Shown here piece after piece: positions 47,181 to 56,099 of a stretch of DNA of 64,000 bases (positions are counted from its first letter, which is position 1; every line of letters begins with the position of its first letter). This stretch comes from Nostocaceae cyanobacterium (lineage in GTDB: Bacteria; Cyanobacteriota; Cyanobacteriia; Cyanobacteriales; Nostocaceae). The notes beneath the pieces are model-generated. The model ran no database searches. It was not told where the DNA came from and saw nothing but the letters and a program-made list of their open reading frames with translations. The DNA lies in contig JASJCY010000006.1 in NCBI GenBank assembly GCA_030065825.1, positions 1 to 64,000 on the forward strand. The letters are read 5' to 3'. The position numbers and the translations under genes were made by a program.

Positions 47181-48107
47181 ATGAATCGGGGTATATATAT
47201 TACTGCTAATGATAAAGTCACAGACCATGCAATTGCACTTTTAAATAGTATCAGATTGCATGACCAAGATACTCCAATTGTGATGATTCCTTATGATGAG
47301 AACTATCACAAAATTGCCCACACCCTGAATAAATATTATGGAGTAGAAATTTATCAAGACTTAGATTTTATTGATAGATTATCAAAGAAATTACACGAAA
47401 CTTTCGGAGGTCAATTTTTTGCCCGTCCTCATCAATTTCGTAAGCAGGCTTGTTGGTTTGGTCCCTTTGATGAATTTTTATATATTGACACCGATATAGT
47501 TGTATTTGAAAAAATAATTGATAATCTTAATTACCTAGCACAAGCAGATTTTATTTATTGTGATTACCAACATGCTGGTGGAATTACAAACGTATTTACA
47601 CCCAAGGTGTTAGAAGATAAAATATTTACTGAAAACGAAATCAAAGATATTTTCAATGGTGGGTTTTGGGGTTCTAAGAAAAATCTACTCTCGGAAGAGG
47701 AATTATACGCAACCTTTGCCGAATGTGCAGCCCATCCAGAATACTTTGATTTTTCTCAAAAGACTTCCGACCAGCCTATTATTAATTATATGCTTCTCAA
47801 GCGGATTAAGAGACGTTTTAATATAGTTCGTAGAGAAGGTAAAGCACCTGGTAATTGGGCAGGAACTACCTATTTTCAACGACAGGGAAATATCTTAATT
47901 GACCCTACAATGAATCAACATTTGCAATATCTCCACTGGGCTGGTATTCGGATTCAACCTGGTTGTCCTTATTGGGAAATTTGGGATTATTATCGTCATC
48001 TAAATCCAGAACTACCACCAGCGATATTACCAAAATCAATGAAAAAAAATCTATTACAGAAAAGTTTAGACAAATTAATCAGTGATTTTCAAAATATCAC
48101 AAGTTAA
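47181..48107 (+). CDS. Npun_R2821/Npun_R2823-like glycosyltransferase, second copy
   Basis: The 308-residue paralogue of the upstream gene has MNRGIYITANDKVTDHAIALLNSI, DEFLYIDTDIVV (DTD 103-105) and IFNGGFWGSKK. The ATG directly follows the previous stop, so the two are co-transcribed. The pair probably adds consecutive sugars or different linkages, but this is inference. Confidence 0.85.
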   Translation: MNRGIYITANDKVTDHAIALLNSIRLHDQDTPIVMIPYDENYHKIAHTLNKYYGVEIYQDLDFIDRLSKKLHETFGGQFFARPHQFRKQACWFGPFDEFLYIDTDIVVFEKIIDNLNYLAQADFIYCDYQHAGGITNVFTPKVLEDKIFTENEIKDIFNGGFWGSKKNLLSEEELYATFAECAAHPEYFDFSQKTSDQPIINYMLLKRIKRRFNIVRREGKAPGNWAGTTYFQRQGNILIDPTMNQHLQYLHWAGIRIQPGCPYWEIWDYYRHLNPELPPAILPKSMKKNLLQKSLDKLISDFQNITS

Positions 48108-48175
48108 ACTATCAATAAATACTCTTAGGGAACAGGGAATAGGGAATAAGAAACAGGGATAATTAATTTGAAATT

Positions 48176-48952
48176 ATGAAAAATACACTACCACAAAAAG
48201 TTTGTTTTTGTACCTTAGCTTTACGTAAAAAGTATCGTCTCCTGACTCAAAATTTAGCTCAGGATTTAGAAAAATATGCTCCTGGTAAACAACTATTAAT
48301 TTACACAGACTCTCCACAAGATTTTGTTAATTACCCCAATGTCCTAGCTTTTCAATATAGTCAAAAAGGGATTCTTCATTGTTATCATGATAAACGTTTT
48401 GTCATGGCAGAAGCTTTATCAAAATTTGATGCCGCAATTTATATTGATGCAGATACAAGAATCATTTCTCAGATTCCCCATAATATTAATTTTCAACCAG
48501 GAATCACCGTCGGACATACTGAAAATTTGGTCGAACATGTCAGTAAATACACCCCTGAACGACTGGAAACTCTTAACAAAGTAGCATCCAAATTAAATCT
48601 ATCTTTAGAAACTGTGACTTACATGGGAGAAAGTTTATTTGTCATTGCCAAAGACGAAGGTAGAGAAACAGAATTTTTTAAATACTGGGGAATTATTAGC
48701 AATTATTTAGAATTAAAAGGTATTCATGCTGGTGCTGGTAATGCTATGGGTTTAGCAGCCACAAAAGTAGGATGGATAATTAAAAAAGATGGCTGGCAAA
48801 CTATTAGAAAAGTCACTCAACATCTGGATGCTGCTTCTATCTCTACACAGCAGACTTTTTGGGATAAATGGCAAAGAAGGATAGGATATCACTACCGCTT
48901 AAATAAAGCTAGAATCATGGCATTGAAAGATTTTAATTTTTACTATAACTAG
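48176..48952 (+). CDS. GT-A-like protein, paralogue of the 49215-50099 gene
   Basis: The 258-residue protein has KVCFCTLALRKKYRLLTQNLAQDL, then CYHDKRFVMAEALSKFDAAIYIDADTRI (DAD 91-93) and a late GAGNAMGLAATK segment. It has the look of a nucleotide-sugar transferase, but no named family was recognised. It follows a partial GGGAATA run. Confidence 0.8.
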   Translation: MKNTLPQKVCFCTLALRKKYRLLTQNLAQDLEKYAPGKQLLIYTDSPQDFVNYPNVLAFQYSQKGILHCYHDKRFVMAEALSKFDAAIYIDADTRIISQIPHNINFQPGITVGHTENLVEHVSKYTPERLETLNKVASKLNLSLETVTYMGESLFVIAKDEGRETEFFKYWGIISNYLELKGIHAGAGNAMGLAATKVGWIIKKDGWQTIRKVTQHLDAASISTQQTFWDKWQRRIGYHYRLNKARIMALKDFNFYYN

Positions 48953-49214
48953 TAAAACAACCTTTAGAAAGTAGGGTGTATTAGACGCTTATTTTCAACC
49001 CGGATTTGTTAGAAAAACATAATTAAAGTGCCTAACGCACCGCTATATAACATGATGCGTTATTCTCAAGCCCTAATGCACCCTAATTACTTACTTTAGA
49101 GAATGGTGCGTTAGACTAAATTCATAACGCACCCGACATCTACAACTACAGCTTCCACAGCCAAACATTGAGATAGAATAAAGCTTCATGATAGAATTTT
49201 GAGGTTTTTAAAAA
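48953..49214. other. Short gene-free stretch with GTGCGTTAGAC-type inverted repeats
   Basis: GTGCCTAACGCACCGC and GGTGCGTTAGACTAAATTCATAACGCACC are copies of a common short repeat. The two flanking genes converge here. No ORF is seen. Confidence 0.5.
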
Positions 49215-50099
49215 CTATGAACGATAATAAAAATCAAAATTACTCAATGCAAAAACTTTTAAGTGTAAAACACTATATAAATAGCGAATATTTTTACTAA
49301 TTTTCAATATTACTTTCTCCAAAATAGAACCCTTGGCATGTTCAATCATCCTTTGTTCCTCAAAATAGATTGACATTTCATGCATCTTCGATTGTCCTTT
49401 TTTAATCCTAATTAATTCAGTTCTATCCTTAAAAAATGAAATTCCCTCCATCTCACTCCATCTAACTGGTAAACTCGCTTTAGCAGCAGCTAAACCTATG
49501 GCATTACCTTCTGCATCATAGACTCCATTTAGTTCAAAATAAGGCGCTATTTTATCCCATTGTTTTAAAAACTCAATTTCTCTACCCGAGTCCTTTGTAA
49601 CTGCAAATAAATACTCATAGACAAATTTAATATTTGGATTTTCTATTTCTAAGTTTAATTTATCTGCAGCATTTTGAGTAACTTTAAATTCTCTCCTCAA
49701 TCTCTCCTTGGCATTTCCAGTAATAGCTTTTGCATGTTTTTTAGTCATTATTTCACAGCCTCTAGCTGTTATTCCTGGTTCTTGAATCCATTTTATATTT
49801 TGTGGAACAGGTGCCAAAATTCGCATATCTGCATCCATAAATATGCAGGAATTATATAAAGATAAAGCCTTAGCAATTACAAACCTTTTATCGTGGTAAC
49901 ACTTCACACCTTTTTGTCTATGTTTAAAAGCTAAAACATTTTCCTGTTGAGTAAAATCAGTCGGCTTATCTGTTAAAATTACAAAATAAGTATTAGGTGA
50001 ATATTTTGCTATATCTCTTGCTAATAACAATGCTAAAGAGCGATATTTTTTACCTAATGCCAAACTACAAAAGCAAAATTTTGTTTCTACTTGAATCAT
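49215..50099 (-). CDS. GT-A-like protein, paralogue of the 48176-48952 gene
   Basis: The 294-residue protein has CFCSLALGKKYRSLALLLARDIAKYSP, CYHDKRFVIAKALSLYNSCIFMDADMRI (DAD 89-91) and GVYDAEGNAIGLAAAKA, in the same order as its convergent paralogue. It ends the glycan locus. The donor sugar is unknown. Confidence 0.8.
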   Translation of the reverse strand: MIQVETKFCFCSLALGKKYRSLALLLARDIAKYSPNTYFVILTDKPTDFTQQENVLAFKHRQKGVKCYHDKRFVIAKALSLYNSCIFMDADMRILAPVPQNIKWIQEPGITARGCEIMTKKHAKAITGNAKERLRREFKVTQNAADKLNLEIENPNIKFVYEYLFAVTKDSGREIEFLKQWDKIAPYFELNGVYDAEGNAIGLAAAKASLPVRWSEMEGISFFKDRTELIRIKKGQSKMHEMSIYFEEQRMIEHAKGSILEKVILKISKNIRYLYSVLHLKVFALSNFDFYYRS

Positions 50100-50245
50100 A
50101 TTTTTACTATTCAGAAAATAAAATTTTATGCAAGTTATTACACAATTATTAATTTTACTGATTATTAGTGAAGATAATTCACATAAAAAAATAACTCACC
50201 GCTAACAAACTTGCGGTGAGCAACTATAAATCAATTATCCTATAT

Positions 50246-50620
50246 CTACTTCAAAGAATCTAAATCCAAAGATGCCATACCTTGACTTTCAACATAAGCC
50301 AACATACTTCCTAATTGTGACCAAACTAGCCAGCTAGTCAGAAGAGTAACTACAAAACCTGTGCCATAGGCAAGTATAGTAGAAAAGCCAAATAATGCTA
50401 AACCAGAGGAAAGAAATAAACCAATACCACCAATAATTCCCAGAAATGGCACAAATAATTGTTTCATTGATAAACGAGAATCGGAATTTTCTCCACCTTC
50501 ACTCTGCCATTTTTGAACAACTAATTTTAGTGTTCCAGAAAAAGCCGCACCAGATGTTATTGCAGCCAGTAAACCAAAAACTAATAATAAATAGGGCGAT
50601 TGTGGAGGATAGTAGTACAT
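50246..50620 (-). CDS. Hypothetical membrane protein
   Basis: The 124-residue protein has three probable helices (about 9-32, 52-75 and 80-102), separated by a polar loop (QKWQSEGGENSDSRLSMKQ). No family was recognised. It is not clearly linked to its neighbours. Confidence 0.7.
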   Translation of the reverse strand: MYYYPPQSPYLLLVFGLLAAITSGAAFSGTLKLVVQKWQSEGGENSDSRLSMKQLFVPFLGIIGGIGLFLSSGLALFGFSTILAYGTGFVVTLLTSWLVWSQLGSMLAYVESQGMASLDLDSLK

Positions 50621-50679
50621 TAAAACTCCTGATTATTGCGGAATTAGCTAATAACTAATTAGTTTACAGTAGCAAAACG

Positions 50680-50750
50680 GTAAATGGTAAAAGATAAATG
50701 GTAAAGGGTAAAAGCAATTACCTATTACCTATTACCCATTACCAAACACC
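50680..50750. repeat. Heptanucleotide run (GGTAAAT / CCTATTA types)
   Basis: Imperfect runs of 7-bp units between the membrane protein gene and the ABC1 kinase gene. Confidence 0.75.
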
Positions 50751-50753
50751 ATA

Positions 50754-52496
50754 TTATTGTCCCTTACCAAGGGAAAAGAAAGATGTTGCTTGAGGTAATA
50801 TAGCAGCTGCACCTTCTCGGGATAAATCACTCAAAACTCCAATCGCTACATCTAATAAACGATTTGGTTTGAGGTCATCTTTGACTAAATCCCATAGTCG
50901 TTGGACTTCCTCCGTATGCAGGCGATCATCCTCGGTAAGTGCAACCACCAATTGTCGCCGCAGAAACTTTCCTTCCTCTGACAACAAATATTGCAACCCC
51001 AATTTGGCTGTAGGTAGAACATCAAAACTGCTATCTGTACGGGCGATCGCAATTAAATTCTCTAGCCGTTGCCACTGAAACTTACCATCTTTAAACAGCA
51101 CGTTCAACAGTCGTCGGCGTAATTGGGGAGATTCCCCAGTTAACAATCGTCGCGCAACGTAGGGATAAGCCACCTCGACAATTTTGAAATTGCGGTTCAA
51201 ACTCAGGGCTATACCTTCCTGAGTCACCAAGGAACGAATAATCAGAGCAAACTTTGCCGGAACTCGGAAAGGATAATCATACATCAATTCCGAGAACTGA
51301 TCGGTGATGGTTTTAAAGTTAAAATCCCCGACGTTTTGACTAATAGCATTGCCCAATAACATTTCCAAAGCTGGTACAATGGGGGCAATGTCTGTGTCTG
51401 CTGTCAGGAAACCCAACTTTACATAATCTTCGGCTAAGTCACTATACTCTTGGTTAACCAGATGTACCACTGCATCTACCAAAGTTTCTTTGGTAGTTTC
51501 ATCCAGTTGATCCATCATTCCAAAATCTATGTAGCCCATTCTACCATCGGGCATAGCGAATAAATTTCCTGGGTGGGGGTCAGCATGGAAGAAACCATGT
51601 TCTAATAATTGCTGCAAACCCGAAGTAACCCCAATTTCAATAATCGCCTCTGGATCTAAACCAGCTTTGCGGATACTTGTAGTATCAGTTAGTTTGTATC
51701 CGTTTAACCACTCCAAAGTTAAAACCCGATTAGCTGTGTAACGCCAATAAATCGCCGGAACTTTCACCTGGGGGTCGTTACGAAAGTTAGTAGCAAACTT
51801 TTCGGCGTTGCGTCCTTCGTTGAGGTAATCAATTTCCTCAAATAACTTGGTGCCAAACTCATCTACAATCAAAGTTAGGTCATGACCGAGATTCAAAGGT
51901 AACCAAGGACTCAGCCAATTTGCCGCCCAACGCATTAAATAAAGGTCGAGAGTAATAACTGGACGTAGATTGGGACGTTGTACCTTTACCGCTACCTCTT
52001 CACCACTATATAGGCGACCCCGATATACTTGACCCAAACTAGCCGCAGCAACGGGTTTTGGCGACAATTCGCTAAAAATCTCGTCAATTGAACGGTCTAA
52101 TTCAGTTTCAATAATCCGGTAGGCGATCGCATTATCGAAAGGTGGTAATTGGTCTTGCAGTTTGACCAGTTCCTCTAAGAAATCTTTGCGTATCAAGTCC
52201 GGTCGCGTGGAAAGGGCTTGACCAACTTTAATAAAGGTAGGACCAAGGCAAGTCAGCACCTCCCGCAGTTGGGTAGCTCGTTTCAACCTATTATCTTCTA
52301 CCCGGTCTTGCCATTCATCCCACTTGAGACCGATAATGAATATGGCAAAGTTCCAAATAATCTTAATTGCCCGTGCCCACGCTAGCCAGGGACGATAGCG
52401 GTAGTAATCAGCGATCTCTTTGGGATCGTAACGTCGATTTTTTGTTGTAAGGGTCTGTGGACTCACTCCCTTATTTACCTCTACATTTAAAATCAA
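50754..52496 (-). CDS. ABC1/UbiB (AarF)-family atypical kinase
   Basis: The 580-residue protein has the ABC1 signature: PTFIKVGQALSTRPD (KxGQ motif), VAAASLGQVYRG (Ala-rich nucleotide loop), VAVKVQRP with the lysine, and HADPHPGN followed by IDFG with the metal ligand. The C-terminus has a hydrophobic tail (about 550-575). These are ATP-binding proteins linked to quinone biosynthesis. The exact target is unknown. It is likely membrane-associated. Confidence 0.93.
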   Translation of the reverse strand: MILNVEVNKGVSPQTLTTKNRRYDPKEIADYYRYRPWLAWARAIKIIWNFAIFIIGLKWDEWQDRVEDNRLKRATQLREVLTCLGPTFIKVGQALSTRPDLIRKDFLEELVKLQDQLPPFDNAIAYRIIETELDRSIDEIFSELSPKPVAAASLGQVYRGRLYSGEEVAVKVQRPNLRPVITLDLYLMRWAANWLSPWLPLNLGHDLTLIVDEFGTKLFEEIDYLNEGRNAEKFATNFRNDPQVKVPAIYWRYTANRVLTLEWLNGYKLTDTTSIRKAGLDPEAIIEIGVTSGLQQLLEHGFFHADPHPGNLFAMPDGRMGYIDFGMMDQLDETTKETLVDAVVHLVNQEYSDLAEDYVKLGFLTADTDIAPIVPALEMLLGNAISQNVGDFNFKTITDQFSELMYDYPFRVPAKFALIIRSLVTQEGIALSLNRNFKIVEVAYPYVARRLLTGESPQLRRRLLNVLFKDGKFQWQRLENLIAIARTDSSFDVLPTAKLGLQYLLSEEGKFLRRQLVVALTEDDRLHTEEVQRLWDLVKDDLKPNRLLDVAIGVLSDLSREGAAAILPQATSFFSLGKGQ

Positions 52497-52864
52497 ATTT
52501 TGCTGCTCAAAACCTTATAGGACAACCCCATAGCGCGAACTAGGTTCTTTGGCTGCCGCTTTCTTATGCTTCCTGTGATTTTGTCAAAATTTATTAAAAG
52601 CTATTTTTATCTTTTTCTTATTTTATATTACTACACAAAAGTACATATACCTATATATAATCAAAAAGCCGTAAAATTACTACTATTAAAAGTATCAATT
52701 TAATCTTTTTTTGGGTGAATACCACAGAGTTTGCACCTGGGTCAGAAACCGCACTTATGAACCAAAAATTATGATTTTGACTGATTAATATTGCCAATCA
52801 ACCCCGGCAGTCTCTTTCATTGCGGGTAGACACGTAGTGGCTTGGAGGAAGTAGCCGCTACTCT
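52497..52864. other. Gene-free stretch with a partial MITE-like end
   Basis: AT-rich until about 52720. TTTGCACCTGGGTCAGAAACC at about 52731-52751 looks like the end of the CATCTTGCACC family, followed by an ATTATGATTTTGACTG core. No gene is seen. Confidence 0.55.
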
Positions 52865-53137
52865 AGCGCTAGGGTGTTTTTGCCCGGTTTGTGACGATTA
52901 CTAAGGGCAAAGCGATTTTTTTGGGGGGTGAGACCATTACTATAGCGCTAGATTTTTTTGGGGGGTGAGACCATTACTATAGCGCTAGGGTTTTTTGGGG
53001 GGTGAGACCATTACTCTAGCGCTAGGGTTTTTTGGGGGGTGAGACCACTACTATAGCGAAGGGAGTTTTTGCCGGGGTTGTGACCATTACTCTAGCGCTA
53101 GGGTTTTTTGGGGGGTGAGACCACTACTATAGCGCTT
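52865..53137. repeat. 37-bp tandem repeat array with AGCGCT core
   Basis: Units begin AGCGCTAGGG or AGCGATTTT at about 52865, 52911, 52944, 52981, 53018, 53055, 53094 and 53131. They contain a T-run, GGGGGGTGAGACCA and a TTACT(A/C)T end. The period is 37 with variants. It has no spacers, so it is not CRISPR. It lies beside the IsrB element on the 3' side. Confidence 0.88.
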
Positions 53138-53181
53138 TACCTATTTCTCGTTCTCTATTTCCCGTTCCCTGTTTTGATCCA

Positions 53182-53205
53182 CAAAAAAACCCGCCGAAGC
53201 GGGTT
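53182..53205 (-). terminator. Intrinsic terminator (UUCG tetraloop) for the IsrB-like gene
   Basis: AACCCGC (53188-53194) pairs with GCGGGTT (53199-53205). The minus-strand loop is TTCG and the hairpin is followed on that strand by a T-run (complement of 53182-53187). It lies 34 bp downstream of the IsrB-like stop codon. Confidence 0.85.
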
Positions 53206-53238
53206 AGAACACAAGAAGCTATAAACAAAAGCTTAAAT

Positions 53239-54426
53239 TTAACTAAAATATTTCATCTTCTTCCCACGGGAGACTCCACCTTCAGCGAAGCAAGGTGGGG
53301 AGGGATAGTGGGTCAAACTTGACCCCTCGACGGGGAAAAGGCTTGACAATTTCCGAGTTGGCAGCACGATTAACCCCGTGCAACGCTGTACCAACCGGAC
53401 TTTGTTTTTACTGAATTGACCTAACCTTTTCCAGTTTTGGTCAGATACAGAAACTTGTTTTTCAGTGTCGCCGCTTACCCAACCAAAATATGTTTTGCTG
53501 CCTTGGGTAGCTTCAACGTAATCGCCCTTCCTGAATCCGTGTCGAGTTACAGTACCTCCGTACTTTCTTCTCACTCCACCTTTGGCTGGAACCATCAGAT
53601 GAAGCTGTCTGCGGGATACTGGAGGACGACGGATTACGCTAAATGGTGCAGGCGTAATATTTACGTCGCCTTTCCAACCCATTGTTTGACGGTCAATCAT
53701 GGCGTACCGAATAAACGCGCTTGCACCTAAAGCAACACCGTCCACAGCATGAGTTGCAGGAATCGCATCACTCTTAGAGTGTTTTTGTTTGTGCAGACCT
53801 AATTGTTGTCTGATATTGGCAGTTTGCCAACCCTCAACCTGTTTAACCTCAGCGTAGGTTGCTAGGTTTTCTAATTGCCACTTCTGACCAACCATCACAG
53901 GACTAAATCCCTTGTCGCCACGCGCCTTAACTATTTCGTAGGCAATTGTAGTGATGGGATAAATCACTGACAACTCATCAAGCACCCGTAGCTCCAATTC
54001 GCGGTTAGCTCGGATGCTGGGAGGTAGTTTAGATTGACCACGATTGTCAAATCGCTTCTGACGATGAGCGCGTTGATTGTAAGGTAGTTTGCGGTTAATC
54101 CGTTTACCTCTGCGTCCTCTCCGCATCATCGCGCGTTGCTCCATGCGGTATTTAACGGTTTTGAATGGTAGTTGTAAATGCGCCATCCACAGGGTAAACT
54201 TAAAAGACTGCACTCCAATACCTGTATAATGTTTGCCTGGGTCAATACCAACTGCTATAGGTTGAGTGTTGGTAGTGGGAGGGCATTTGATCAGTTGTAG
54301 TTGGAAAATGCCGAGGTCGTTGTATACAACACGAGCTTTTCCCTCTTTCAACCAACGTCTTGCACGGCTTGCCTTTGTTGGCATTAATGGCTTACCTAAC
54401 GGTGATAAAACTGGTACTCGTAACAT
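53239..54426 (-). CDS. IsrB-like RuvC nuclease (PLMP/RRXRR domain, no HNH)
   Basis: The 395-residue protein has an N-terminal PLMP domain (GKPLMPTKASRARRWLKEGKA), RuvC-I IAVGIDPGKH (Asp62), an Arg-rich bridge helix (about 100-126, RRGRRGKRI), RuvC-II IAYEIVKARG (Glu164) and RuvC-III SDAIPATHAVDG (Asp229). RuvC-II and -III are joined without an HNH insertion, so it fits IsrB rather than IscB. These are ancestors of Cas9 that use an omega RNA encoded in the transposon. The last ~40 residues read through an end hairpin (53281-53305). A structured segment is directly upstream. Confidence 0.85.
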   Translation of the reverse strand: MLRVPVLSPLGKPLMPTKASRARRWLKEGKARVVYNDLGIFQLQLIKCPPTTNTQPIAVGIDPGKHYTGIGVQSFKFTLWMAHLQLPFKTVKYRMEQRAMMRRGRRGKRINRKLPYNQRAHRQKRFDNRGQSKLPPSIRANRELELRVLDELSVIYPITTIAYEIVKARGDKGFSPVMVGQKWQLENLATYAEVKQVEGWQTANIRQQLGLHKQKHSKSDAIPATHAVDGVALGASAFIRYAMIDRQTMGWKGDVNITPAPFSVIRRPPVSRRQLHLMVPAKGGVRRKYGGTVTRHGFRKGDYVEATQGSKTYFGWVSGDTEKQVSVSDQNWKRLGQFSKNKVRLVQRCTGLIVLPTRKLSSLFPVEGSSLTHYPSPPCFAEGGVSRGKKMKYFS

Positions 54427-54575
54427 GGTGATAAACCTCCGAGTAAAGTATTAAGTCCCCTCGCCCAACTAACTACAGATATCTCGGCTCAACCCGACGA
54501 CCCAACAAAAGGTCTTAAAGTATTTCCAAACTGGGGAAGCATTTGGAAGTTTTAACCGCAGTTAGTCTCAATGGG
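54427..54575 (-). ncRNA. Putative omega RNA of the IsrB-like element
   Basis: The 150 bases upstream of the IsrB ATG fold well in the same orientation: a long-range pair ACTAACT (54468-54474) with AGTTAGT (54560-54566), and a hairpin TTCCAAA (54524-54530) with TTTGGAA (54542-54548). Its loop CTGGGG could form a pseudoknot with CCCC at 54457-54460. IsrB/IscB omega RNAs lie in this position, with the guide at the 5' end near the element's left end. The boundary upstream is not fixed and could extend to about 54665, where a CCCTGC/GCAGGG pair lies. Confidence 0.55.
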
Positions 54576-54809
54576 CTATTCAAAGCTTGCGTTGCCAAGT
54601 TTGTTCTTAGCAATCCCTGTCCACCCTGCGGGAAGCAAGCTACAGCCGTTAGGCAGGGCGGGGTAGTTGAATTCTGCTTCTAACTGCTTAATTAGCTTAT
54701 CATCACCCTTATCTGTAGCTACTTGCAAGCGATGCTCTAGAATTCTTTGAATATTCTGTCGATGGGCTTGGCGTGCTTTTTTAACAGCTTCTATCCGGTT
54801 AGTTATCAT
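54576..54809 (-). CDS. Small ORF with HRQNIQRILEHR helix, perhaps PirA-like
   Basis: About 77 codons from the ATG at 54809 (GCGGAGG upstream) give MITNRIEAVKKARQAHRQNIQ, then LEHRLQVATDKGDDKLIKQLEAEFNYPALPNG. Small cyanobacterial proteins with a similar HRxNxxRxLEHR pattern include, from memory, the PII-interacting PirA type, but I cannot confirm it. The last 22 residues are encoded by the end-repeat of the neighbouring IsrB element, so its C-terminus may be altered. Confidence 0.5.
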   Translation of the reverse strand: MITNRIEAVKKARQAHRQNIQRILEHRLQVATDKGDDKLIKQLEAEFNYPALPNGCSLLPAGWTGIAKNKLGNASFE

Positions 54810-54849
54810 CAGAACCTCCGCGCCGAGGAGACCCCTGGCTTTAGACATG

Positions 54850-55170
54850 GGGGTAAGGCGCGGGCGATTTTAATCGCCGTCCCCCTTTCGGGGTTGGATA
54901 AGTAGAGGAGTAGTACTTATCCATTTCCCTATATGCCGGGAATCGCCTTGCTACTCCAGTAAAGTTAGCTTAGACAATGTTAGAGGTCGGTGACTATCCA
55001 AACGACACTGGTTTAACCCTTTTAAGCCTGTTTAATCGTTCGGTTCTAGAGCAAGGAACTAGCTACGCATTCCTTGGTAGGTCTTGAACTCTTGCCTCTA
55101 ACGTAGTTCAGTTTGTGAACTTAGTCTGGTCAGATTAGGGCTTTTCAAGCCCCCGCCTTTAGGCGTGGGG
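54850..55170. other. Structured region with several hairpins, possible IS200/605 end or leader
   Basis: The stretch has the hairpins GCGATTTTAATCGC (54867-54880), CCCCCTTTCGGGG (54883-54895), a CTTATCC/GGATAAG pair and CCCCGCCTTTAGGCGTGGGG (55151-55170), the last typical of IS200/IS605 ends. No protein gene is visible. It could be the leader of the small ORF or a relic of a TnpB-type element end. Confidence 0.4.
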
Positions 55171-55307
55171 TTTCTGACACTTTCTTTATCCTCTTTAATA
55201 TTTTTATTTATGCTTTCATTCTCAAAATATCATATTTTTAGTTACCCTTGTTACAGACAAAAGAATCTTTATAATATATAAAACATCGAGATTATGTACG
55301 ATTGACA

Positions 55308-56099
55308 ATGAGTCAACAAGGATTTTTGACTTTACTGAGCGATTTTGGCGATCGCGACGAATATGTCGCAGTTATGAAGGGAGTCATCGCCCAAATCAAT
55401 CCTGATGTTAGGGTTGTAGACATCACCCACCAAATACCACCCCAAAACATCGCTGCAGCCCGGTTTTGCTTAATGAACGCTTATCCCTATTTTCCCCTAG
55501 AGACGGTGCATGTGGCGGTAGTAGATCCAGGAGTGGGAGGAAAGCGACGGGCGATCGCCGCAGAATTGCCCCAGGGATTTTTGGTTGGTCCAGACAATGG
55601 CTTATTTACTGGGGTACTCAGTCAAAGTCCAGCAATCACAGTAGTGGAACTGACAAACTCCAAATATTGGCGCATTACTAAACCCAGCAGTACTTTCCAC
55701 GGTCGAGATATCTTTGCACCAGTAGGAGCACACCTTGCTAATGGCGTTCCCCTGAAACACCTGGGACAAGAAATAAACCCAGCAACTTTGGTTAAATTGG
55801 ATTTACCTGGATACAGTCAAACAGAGGATGGCATCGTAGGTTGTATTCAATATATTGACCACTTTGGTAATTCAGTCACCAACATTCCTGGAAGTTATGT
55901 ACAAGGTAAAAGTTGGAGTGTACAGATAGGAGAGGGAACCATAAAAGCCTATGAAACCTATGGAGAGGTTGCTGTGGGAGATGCCATCGCCCTCGTGGGT
56001 AGTCACGGATGGGTAGAAATTGCCGTTAATAGTGGCAATGCACAATCACAGTTACAGATCAATTGGGGAGATGAAATAAAAATCAAAATATTGAAATAA
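55308..56099 (+). CDS. SAM hydroxide adenosyltransferase (DUF62 family)
   Basis: The 263-residue protein has FLTLLSDFGDRDEYVAVMKGVI at the start, HVAVVDPGVGG, VGPDNGLFTGV, FHGRDIFAPVGAHL and YIDHFGNSVTNIP. These are the conserved blocks of the SAM-dependent chlorinase/fluorinase fold, whose bacterial members usually act as SAM hydrolases. The TTG at 55302 is possible, but the ATG at 55308 is preferred. It is not clearly linked to neighbours. Confidence 0.93.
   Translation: MSQQGFLTLLSDFGDRDEYVAVMKGVIAQINPDVRVVDITHQIPPQNIAAARFCLMNAYPYFPLETVHVAVVDPGVGGKRRAIAAELPQGFLVGPDNGLFTGVLSQSPAITVVELTNSKYWRITKPSSTFHGRDIFAPVGAHLANGVPLKHLGQEINPATLVKLDLPGYSQTEDGIVGCIQYIDHFGNSVTNIPGSYVQGKSWSVQIGEGTIKAYETYGEVAVGDAIALVGSHGWVEIAVNSGNAQSQLQINWGDEIKIKILK

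Noticed and set aside
54850..55170. Group I or II intron or tRNA
   Set aside because: No catalytic core or domain V motif and no cloverleaf could be found by eye.
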